DNA from: Methanoregula sp.
GTDB lineage: Archaea > Halobacteriota > Methanomicrobia > Methanomicrobiales > Methanospirillaceae
NCBI GenBank assembly: GCA_013331015.1
Contig: DUHF01000229.1
Location: 1 to 12,179, forward strand
DNA: 12,179 nt
Direction: 5' to 3'
A program made the translations under genes and the position numbers. Every line of letters starts with the position of its first letter. Positions within the stretch are counted from its first letter, which is position 1. Positions 6,980-12,179 of this stretch are shown piece by piece. Below the pieces are notes generated by a model, which saw only the letters and a list, made by a program, of their open reading frames with translations, ran no database searches and had not been told where the DNA came from.

Positions 6980-9900
6980 TGGGAGACCGTGATCGCCGAG
7001 AGCTTTTTCGCTGATGGCCCGCCATCAACCGTTGTCACCGTCAGGTTCCATTTCCCGGCCGGCATGCCAGGGCCAACGATCATCGTGGCGTTGATCCGGG
7101 TCGGGGTGACAGAAGTTACAGTGATATTCCGGTTATCAAATGTCTGGCCTCCGGTATTATAGGTGAAGTTCACCCAGGTCTCGAATGCCCGGGTCTGGAA
7201 GTATTTACCGGTTATGGTGACGTTGATGGTTGTGTTGAGGATCGCCGTTGCCGGTGTGACGGCGGTGATCTGTGGCCTCGCTGCCGGGTTGACGTTGATA
7301 TAATTCGTTCTCGTAAAGGTGTCCATGCTGTATGCGTTTGATGCATTCAGGGTAACCGTGAAATTCCCGCTTGAATTGTACATATGCAGGGGATTCTGTA
7401 CAGTGGAATACCTGCCATCACCGAAACTCCAGTTCCATGCCGTTGGAGAACCTGTTGATGAATCGGTGAAGAGGACGGGCATCCGGACGGTTCCGAACGT
7501 GGCATTTGCCGTGAAGTTGGCGGTGATGGGAGATGCCGTGATATATGCGTTCTTTATCCGGGTATGGGTGCCGGTCGCATTGGTTACGTCAAGACGGACG
7601 GCATAGGTCCCGGCCGTAGTGAACACGTGGACCGGGTCTTTCTGGCCGGCGACAGCTGTGCCGAATACCTGCCCGTCGCCGAAACTCCAGTTCCAGTGGA
7701 TTGGAGAGACAACCGTAGAGCTATCGGTGAACTGGATCCAGAGCGGAAGATAGCCGGTTGTCACATTCGCCGAGAAATCCACATCATAGGGCGTCCTGTT
7801 ATCGACCCACCAGTTGTAGGCATAGTTAAGGAGCGGGACATATTCCCCGGTCGCTTTACGGTTTCCTGCCGCGGTGGGATGACTGTCACTCACTGTGGTG
7901 CCATAGGCGCTCGTGTTCGACGCAAGGCTGTCCACCTGGTGCTGGACGGCATCGCTCCACCAGCGGTGGTGGTTGCCATTGGCCTGACCGAGGTCATTGG
8001 TGTTGATGTTTCCTTTGTTGGTGGTCAGGACATTGTAGAAATCGAAGACAAAGACGTTGCCGACCGGGTAATCATCCAGCCAGTCGTTGACCAGCCATTG
8101 ATTGAGTGCGCGGGCATTGGCCGGTGTCTCCGGTGAAGAGATGGCACCGGAGGTGAGCGGCGGTGCGGTGACAACGATGAAGAGCGTATCGGGTTTCCCG
8201 CTGAAGTATTCCAAAAGGTCGGTATAGATGCCCTTGGCATTTGCGACTGAATGGTCTTCTGACCCGCAACTCTGCCCCCTGAGCGGGTTGTCTTCGATCG
8301 ATGGGATGGGATCAGACGGGTTTCCGTGCAGGTCCGAGTTCGGGAAGCACGACTTGAACATCACGATCTCGTTTGGTCCGCCGGGATCGGTTGCGATCCG
8401 GGTATAGGTTGAGTGCTGGCCGGACTCGTTATAGAGATCCGCAAGGTACAGGGTAGATGAGGGGCCACGGAACCAGCTCCACCAGTCCCCGATATCAGTG
8501 TGATCCCCGATCGCTGAAGGGCCCCAGTTATAGTTCGTATCGCTCACGAAGTAATTGTTATTCTTTAAGGATGTGCCAAGGCCTCCGTTGGCATCCTCCA
8601 GCCAATGCTGGCCGCAGGAGTGGTGGATGAAGATGAGCTTGGTGGCATTCTCCGGGGGCCGGGTGGGCGACGTTGACCGGCTGACGTTGATGTAGAGCGG
8701 TTTGGATGCGGTCGTTGTCCCGCCGGCGTGGGTGACGGTCAGGTTCACCGTGTAATTGCCCGGCCGGAAGTAGATGTGAGTCGGGCTCCTCTGCGCGGAA
8801 CTGGTGGTCGTGAACTCCTCACCGTCGCCGAAGGTCCATGCCCACTGGGTGGGGGAGGTTGCCGCGGAGGTGTCGGTGAACTTGACTGCAAGGGGCGTGG
8901 AACCTGATGTGATGTTTGCAGTGAAGTTCACAGCAGGAAGCGGGGGGGTATTGAGCTTGATAACGGTTACGCCCTGGTGGGCCATACCGGAATAGGATCC
9001 GCCCCATGTCATGGTATGGGTGACATAATCCCACGTATCGTGAACAATGATTTGATCAAGGCCGGAATACCCGACACCAAGCATAGTATGGCCATCCAGC
9101 TGGATGAGGACCGGGTTATTGGCATCGATCTCTGCTTTATACTGGGCATAGGTGAACCCCTGCGTGTTTCCATTATATCCATAGATATACTGGTTGAAAT
9201 TCTCGGAAACAGTATAACCGCGGGACTCCACGAAAAGTTTTATGCCGTGAGCTCCGTCCCTCTTCGGAGGACTGGAGGATTCATATCCGGTAAAATCGTT
9301 CAGTTTCGCCCCAAGGGTATAGAAGTAAAAGGTTGTACTGCCATCAAGATTCGTCCAGTGCTGGTATTGGTTGGTTCCCATATAATCCCCGACACAATCG
9401 CTGTCGGTGTGTTCAGCCCAGTTCCCAAAGTACGGATCAACGGTTGAGAGGTATGCCGAGTAATAATCGTCGGCATGGCCCCTGATTACACGCCCATCAA
9501 TCCCGTTATGTGATGCACTCAAGGGGCATTCCCCGGCACCCCATACTGCGTTGGTCAGCGGGAATACGCCCCCACCAGTCGGTCCGGTATACATGTTCGG
9601 GTAGCCGTTCCTGTCATAATATCCGAAATACATAGCTGCCGATGTGGCCGAACATCCATATGACCAATCCAGAACAGGGACATCGGCAGCGTTCAATGCC
9701 AGCATTTTCGTTTCAGTGAGGTCAGGGCGGTTGGCATTCTTCACCCAACCCGGCGGTGGAAGCCCCGGACCAATTTCACGCTCATCGATCTGTTGCCCGT
9801 TATAGAATGATTGGAACTTCAATGTGTTGTCGGTAGAAGCTGGGGTCTTTGAAACAGGAGTGGTGTTCAGATCCAGCGGTGTGGCAGTCGCCTCCGGATT

Positions 9901-10113
9901 CAAAGTTTCCGTGGGTGTTACCTCCACGTTCGGCACCTCGGTCGGTTCCGGTATCACCGTCTCTGTCGGCGTCACCCCAATGGTCACATTCTCCGCCCCG
10001 ACTATCTCATCCCCATCAGACGCATATGCGCAGGATCCGAGGATGAGCGCCCCCAGTACGAGAAGAAGAAGGATCTGTCCGGGTATTCCGCGATCGCGGT
10101 TCCCGTGCTTCAT
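5527..10113 (-). CDS. Secreted multidomain protein: C39-like cysteine peptidase, PKD, SGNH-hydrolase-like domain, two PKD, six IPT/TIG repeats
   Basis: This is a ~1528-aa extracellular protein (numbering from ATG 10113). A signal peptide (1-31, cleavage after AYA, or lipobox-like LGSC) and a Thr/Pro/Glu linker precede a C39-like papain-fold domain (about 134-390): Cys154 in YGCSATSAAMYFGYYDRNGY, His342 in DGHTMLGVGY and Asp359 in VHDTWD. PKD1 (393-478, WTFGDGE) is followed by an SGNH-like domain (492-779) with IFIHHSCG (Ser499), FKSCFPNSD and a C-terminal SDSHPTAAGN (Asp743, His745). PKD2 and PKD3 (777-945, NWSFGDG twice) and six TIG repeats (948-1528) complete it. I chose ATG 10113 because GGGAG (minus strand, 10122-10126) lies 8 bases upstream; the longer start at 10131 has no ribosome site. 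No C-terminal anchor is seen. The peptidase call is firm as a fold. The SGNH call is tentative because block motifs are degenerate, and its substrate is unknown. Confidence 0.87.
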   Translation of the reverse strand: MKHGNRDRGIPGQILLLLVLGALILGSCAYASDGDEIVGAENVTIGVTPTETVIPEPTEVPNVEVTPTETLNPEATATPLDLNTTPVSKTPASTDNTLKFQSFYNGQQIDEREIGPGLPPPGWVKNANRPDLTETKMLALNAADVPVLDWSYGCSATSAAMYFGYYDRNGYPNMYTGPTGGGVFPLTNAVWGAGECPLSASHNGIDGRVIRGHADDYYSAYLSTVDPYFGNWAEHTDSDCVGDYMGTNQYQHWTNLDGSTTFYFYTLGAKLNDFTGYESSSPPKRDGAHGIKLFVESRGYTVSENFNQYIYGYNGNTQGFTYAQYKAEIDANNPVLIQLDGHTMLGVGYSGLDQIIVHDTWDYVTHTMTWGGSYSGMAHQGVTVIKLNTPPLPAVNFTANITSGSTPLAVKFTDTSAATSPTQWAWTFGDGEEFTTTSSAQRSPTHIYFRPGNYTVNLTVTHAGGTTTASKPLYINVSRSTSPTRPPENATKLIFIHHSCGQHWLEDANGGLGTSLKNNNYFVSDTNYNWGPSAIGDHTDIGDWWSWFRGPSSTLYLADLYNESGQHSTYTRIATDPGGPNEIVMFKSCFPNSDLHGNPSDPIPSIEDNPLRGQSCGSEDHSVANAKGIYTDLLEYFSGKPDTLFIVVTAPPLTSGAISSPETPANARALNQWLVNDWLDDYPVGNVFVFDFYNVLTTNKGNINTNDLGQANGNHHRWWSDAVQHQVDSLASNTSAYGTTVSDSHPTAAGNRKATGEYVPLLNYAYNWWVDNRTPYDVDFSANVTTGYLPLWIQFTDSSTVVSPIHWNWSFGDGQVFGTAVAGQKDPVHVFTTAGTYAVRLDVTNATGTHTRIKNAYITASPITANFTANATFGTVRMPVLFTDSSTGSPTAWNWSFGDGRYSTVQNPLHMYNSSGNFTVTLNASNAYSMDTFTRTNYINVNPAARPQITAVTPATAILNTTINVTITGKYFQTRAFETWVNFTYNTGGQTFDNRNITVTSVTPTRINATMIVGPGMPAGKWNLTVTTVDGGPSAKKLSAITVSHFPVPKVTSISPVSGYQNSTLTYTIFGTNFIPGQTTVYFTNKTGSMLNVTALTSVTTTRINGTLVIPQNAPLGAWNLDVATVDSGGNGTKLGAFTVNKVLAPTMGALTPSSGSRNTTTAFTLTGTNFQTGEGKTSVHVYEDVMDTDLPVTITGVTTTKITGTITAAAGASPGSYIVEVTTVDGGTVTRAGGFRIVQAAIPAISSMTPSGGYRNGTVAYTVTGTGFQPEKTTIVLKNQTTGAVLGTMTADSVTATKIQGNLTIPVAAPTGYYRLDVTTVDGGVVNRINAFRVDAVKAPVMGSITPTTGSKNTTVAFTLTGANFQTDPGQTSVAIVDDTSGTNLAATIYSVTSTKIIGSFTIPAGTPAGKYRLELATTDGGTVTKADAFTVNYLPLPTITSLLPASGNRGSTVQFTLKGRDFLDGGTFVNLRAPGNAINGVISSVNSTTIIGNFTIPGAAATGSYRLDVYTVGGGINSRTNAFTVK
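5530..7272 (-). repeat. Six tandem IPT/TIG repeats (protein-level array)
   Basis: Six ~97-codon units begin at about residues 948, 1047, 1144, 1242, 1339 and 1437 (start at 10113). Unit 1 resembles unit 1 of the neighbouring peptidase (ETWVNFTYNTG / ATWINFTYGAG; SVTPTRINAT / SITPTRINGS), and units 2-6 match its units 3-7. This protein therefore lacks the counterpart of unit 2. Confidence 0.85.
7777..8640 (-). other. SGNH-hydrolase-like domain within the C39 protein
   Basis: This ~288-residue segment sits between PKD1 and PKD2. It opens with a hydrophobic strand plus HHSCG, has GGLGTSLKNNNYFVSDTNY, a WWSWFRGP segment, EIVMFKSCFPNSDL, LFIVVTAPPLTSG, and ends near DSHPTAAGNRKATG. The strand-then-Ser opening and the Asp/His-Pro ending match the layout of SGNH/GDSL esterases. 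However, GDS is replaced by HHS and the terminal motif is DxH, not the usual DxxH. I recall similar domains in environmental bacterial proteins of unknown function; that is from memory and not checked. Confidence 0.5.
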
Positions 10114-10223
10114 CGGGCCGGCTCCCTGCATATAACTCGGCTTTCAACAACCGTTCCCCGTGACCTGAATTGTCCCGGACGATATGACCACAGGTATTTG
10201 TCCATAACCAGCCACACTCCCCC

Positions 10224-10270
10224 AAATGGAAAAACCACCCTGACTTGGGTATCTACGTAATTTTCCATTT
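10224..10270 (-). promoter_or_regulatory. 10-bp inverted repeat, candidate operator of the C39/SGNH gene
   Basis: AAATGGAAAA (10224-10233) and its exact reverse complement TTTTCCATTT (10261-10270) are separated by 27 bases. The right arm ends 3 bases from the TATA core, and the predicted transcription start (about 10251) falls between the arms. This arrangement suits a dimeric repressor, or a looped pair of sites; alternatively the pair could fold in a leader RNA. No copy with both arms was seen upstream of the neighbouring C1A peptidase gene. Confidence 0.45.
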
Positions 10271-10271
10271 A

Positions 10272-10287
10272 GGTATATAAATAAATG
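10272..10287 (-). promoter_or_regulatory. TATA box (box A) for the C39/SGNH gene
   Basis: The minus strand reads CATTTATTTATATACC, containing TTTATATA at 10274-10281, a full match to the archaeal box A consensus. Placing the start about 26 bases downstream gives ~10251 and a leader of roughly 130-140 bases. The element is nearly symmetrical and could also face radB, but that would give a ~250-base leader. Confidence 0.55.
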
Positions 10288-10526
10288 TATTCGATTTCCG
10301 GCAGTCTTTCCTGTTTTGAGGATTATTTAAAAAAATACGTTAATAAAATAAAAATATTTGAATGGCCATCCAATCAAAAGGAGGAAAGAAACACCTGGAT
10401 TAAGAAACAACCAGGGTCAGTCACTTATTTTCGACCCGCCCGGTAGTCAGGATAGAGAGGAGCGAAAAAAACTCAAGAGGGAGGGGCGGTTCACGAACCC
10501 TTATCGCATTCTGCTGCCAACTATCC

Positions 10527-10538
10527 TGATATATATCA
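10527..10538 (+). promoter_or_regulatory. TGATATATATCA palindrome upstream of radB
   Basis: A perfect 12-bp palindrome, also TATA-like, is centred about 21 bases before the radB ATG. As a TATA box it would place transcription start at or just inside the start codon (near-leaderless), which sits badly with the GGGGGG ribosome-site-like run at 10545-10550. It may be an operator instead. Confidence 0.35.
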
Positions 10539-10553
10539 ACCTATGGGGGGCTC

Positions 10554-11231
10554 ATGAAAACAGAGAAGCAGACAACCGGCAGTCCTGCGCTCGATACCCT
10601 GATCGGCGGGGGCCTTGAGATCCGGACCATCACCCAGTTCTACGGTGAGCCGGCGAGCGGCAAGAGCACGTTCTGCATGATCGCCGCGGTTGCCGCACTC
10701 CGGGCCGGCCAGTCTGTTGCCTATATTGATACCGAAGGGTTCTCCATCGAACGGTTCCGGCAGATCGCCGGAGCGGATACCGAGGCCATTGCTGACCGGC
10801 TCTTCCTCTTCGAACCGGTCGATTTCGAGCACCAGGGGCAGGTGATTGCAGAGTGTGAGAAAGTACTCAAGGCCCACAAGCCCGGCCTTCTCGTGATGGA
10901 CTCGGCAACCGCGTTGTACCGCACAGATCTCGACAAGGGCCGGGACGCGCTCCAGGTGCTCACCAAACAGATGATCCATCTCCTCGGGTATGCCAAGCGC
11001 TATGACATCCCGGTCGTCATCACCAATCAGGTGTACATGGATACCTCGCGGAACACCTGCTACGGTCTTGGCGGGTACGCCCTCGAACACATCTCCAAAG
11101 TCATCATCCGGCTCGAGAAAGGCGAGATGCCCGGCCAGCGACGGGCCCGGCTCATCAAGCACCGGTCCCGGCCCGAGGGCGCAAGCTTTGATTACGGGAT
11201 CACCGAAGACGGTGTCAGCGAACGGACCTGA
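10554..11231 (+). CDS. radB: RadB, archaeal RecA/Rad51-family recombinase paralogue
   Basis: RadB is the short euryarchaeal RecA-superfamily paralogue that assists RadA in recombinational repair and, in Pyrococcus, binds the Holliday-junction resolvase Hjc; it binds ATP and hydrolyses it poorly. The 225-aa length matches the family and there is no N-terminal HhH domain as in RadA. Visible motifs are TGSPALDTLIGGGLE (8-22), Walker A GEPASGKST (31-39), YIDTEGFS (57-64), Walker B LLVMDSAT (112-119, Asp116) and ITNQVYMD (156-163). The start at 10554 is fixed by the conserved opening residues, and a GGGGGG run lies only 3 bases before it. The gene is divergent from the large surface-protein gene and is followed after 80 bases by a PAS protein on the same strand. 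It is a housekeeping gene unrelated to the cassette pair. Confidence 0.93.
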   Translation: MKTEKQTTGSPALDTLIGGGLEIRTITQFYGEPASGKSTFCMIAAVAALRAGQSVAYIDTEGFSIERFRQIAGADTEAIADRLFLFEPVDFEHQGQVIAECEKVLKAHKPGLLVMDSATALYRTDLDKGRDALQVLTKQMIHLLGYAKRYDIPVVITNQVYMDTSRNTCYGLGGYALEHISKVIIRLEKGEMPGQRRARLIKHRSRPEGASFDYGITEDGVSERT

Positions 11232-11311
11232 TCGTCAGGCCCGGCCCGCCATATCGGATCGGATGAACAGAACAACCACAGACCCTTTCATCACACCAGC
11301 GGAAGAACAGC

Positions 11312-12179
11312 ATGGCTATCAGCAGGGACATCTCGGAGAGAATCAAGGACCTGTTACAGGACAATCCACAAGGGTTGAGCATCACCGGCATTGTCAGGAC
11401 ACTCCCGATAAACCGCAACACCGCCAGCAAGTATCTCGATACCCTGCTCGTGACCGGCCAGGTGGAGATGCGCCACTTCGGAATGGCGAAGATCTATACC
11501 CTCTCCCACAGGTTGCCGGTCACATCAGTCCTTTCAATCTCCTCAGAATATGTGCTCCAGGTGGACCAGTACTTCAGGGTCATCTTTATCAATGCCCCGT
11601 TTCTCGACCTGCTGAAGATTTCGGAACGGGACATTGTTGGAAAGAAGATCAATAATACCCCCGTTCCGGTATTCTTTAAAGAAGAGTATTCGCTGCTGAT
11701 CCGCTGGATCAACGAGGGGCTTTCAGGGGTTGAGCGCCGGGGAGAACTCGCGCTTGCGGCACGGGATCGCACCTTCTCCTGCCGGGTCACCCCGGCGGTC
11801 TTTAGCGAGGGGCAAAGAGGGGTCTCGGTCCTGCTAAAAGACATCACCGCAAAAAAACACGATGAGATGCAGATCCAGGAGAGTGAGACCAGGTTCCGGT
11901 CCATTGTGGAAGCCACAACTGACGGAATCCTTGTCACCGATGAGGAGGGACGGATGATCGAGTGGAACAACGCCCTCTCCCGCATCACCGGAATCCCCCG
12001 CAACGAAGCGATCGGTGCAACCCTCGCAGAACTCATGAGCCGCACCCTGGTGCCAGAAGAACGAAACCCCACAATGATTGAGAACGCTGCAAAGGAACTC
12101 AGGACCGCACTCCGGAAAAAACAATCGCGACATTTTTTTGTACCGACCGATGTTGAGATCGTCCGGCCTGACGGGGAAC
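11312..12179 (+). CDS. Winged-helix and PAS-domain sensory protein, probable histidine kinase (3' end missing)
   Basis: The frame opened by ATG 11312 has no stop up to the window edge (289 codons). Residues 5-65 form a winged-helix-like segment (IKDLLQ..., GLSITGIVRTL, NRNTASKYLDTLLVTGQVE, GMAKIYTL). A first PAS-like domain follows (about 72-180, SEYVLQVDQYFRVIFINAPF ... GVSVLLKDIT). A linker helix, ESETRFRSIVEATTDGILVTD, opens a second PAS (about 190-245, EWNNALSRITGIPRNEAIG). A third domain may begin at the edge. Methanomicrobiales encode many such HTH-PAS proteins; many end in HisKA/HATPase domains, but none is visible here, so kinase activity is inferred. The ribosome site is weak (GGAAG, 11301-11305). 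No signal peptide or membrane segment is present, so it should be a cytoplasmic sensor. It lies 80 bases after radB with no T-run terminator between, so co-transcription is possible. The ligand is unknown. Confidence 0.85.
   Translation, partial: MAISRDISERIKDLLQDNPQGLSITGIVRTLPINRNTASKYLDTLLVTGQVEMRHFGMAKIYTLSHRLPVTSVLSISSEYVLQVDQYFRVIFINAPFLDLLKISERDIVGKKINNTPVPVFFKEEYSLLIRWINEGLSGVERRGELALAARDRTFSCRVTPAVFSEGQRGVSVLLKDITAKKHDEMQIQESETRFRSIVEATTDGILVTDEEGRMIEWNNALSRITGIPRNEAIGATLAELMSRTLVPEERNPTMIENAAKELRTALRKKQSRHFFVPTDVEIVRPDGE

Larger units (their letters stand above)
10114..10553. promoter_or_regulatory. Divergent intergenic region between the C39/SGNH gene and radB
   Basis: About 440 bases without a convincing gene. 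The left part (10114-10290) carries a TATA box and inverted repeat assigned to the minus-strand gene. The middle (10320-10360) is an A/T tract. The right part (10380-10553) is purine-rich and holds a GGTTC-AC-GAACC dyad (10488-10499) and the radB translation signal. A strong AGGAGG at 10379-10384 has no start codon at a workable distance, so it serves no visible reading frame. Confidence 0.5.

Noticed and set aside
10379..10384. AGGAGG as the ribosome site of a hidden small gene
   Set aside because: No ATG, GTG or TTG follows within a usable distance.
10358..10618. 86-codon plus-strand frame starting with TTG before radB
   Set aside because: It runs into radB out of frame, has no ribosome site before the TTG, and its sequence is basic and low-complexity with no domain.
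1..12179. CRISPR arrays, tRNA or rRNA genes
   Set aside because: No short regularly spaced repeats, cloverleaf-like or rRNA-like stretches were seen on either strand by eye.

Overview
The window looks like a chromosome segment from a methanogenic euryarchaeon, most likely Methanomicrobiales (Methanoregula/Methanosphaerula-like). That placement is an inference. It rests on the archaeal recombinase paralogue RadB, a winged-helix plus PAS sensor of a style common in that order, very large secreted TIG/PKD proteins with Thr/Pro/Glu-rich linkers, GC-rich genes separated by AT-rich intergenic DNA with TTTATATA-type promoter boxes, and T-run terminators.

Layout: (1) 3-1115, plus strand: the C-terminal ~90% of LarC, the nickel-pincer-cofactor nickel insertase, cut by the left edge. 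It converges on (2) 1284-5189, minus strand: a 1301-aa secreted papain-family (C1A) cysteine peptidase with a lectin-like domain and seven IPT/TIG repeats. (3) An AT-rich 337-bp intergenic region (5190-5526) holds the terminator of the next gene and the presumed promoter of (2). (4) 5527-10113, minus strand: a ~1528-aa secreted protein with a C39-like cysteine peptidase, PKD, SGNH-hydrolase-like domain, two more PKDs and six TIG repeats. (5) A 440-bp divergent intergenic region holds a clear TATA box and a 10-bp inverted repeat. (6) 10554-11231, plus strand: radB. (7) 11312 to the right edge, plus strand: the start of an HTH + PAS sensory protein, cut by the window end.

The centre of interest is the tandem pair (2)/(4). 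Two unrelated catalytic heads carry the same ~1.45-kb C-terminal cassette, collinear at a constant 4243-bp offset with no net indel and with a 134-bp stretch of perfect identity. This suggests a duplicated tail kept similar by gene conversion, or a head-swapping system. Each TIG repeat except the last has an N-glycosylation sequon at the same position. Neither protein shows a C-terminal membrane anchor. Both would act outside the cell; their substrates cannot be read from the sequence. LarC, RadB and the PAS protein look like unrelated neighbours.
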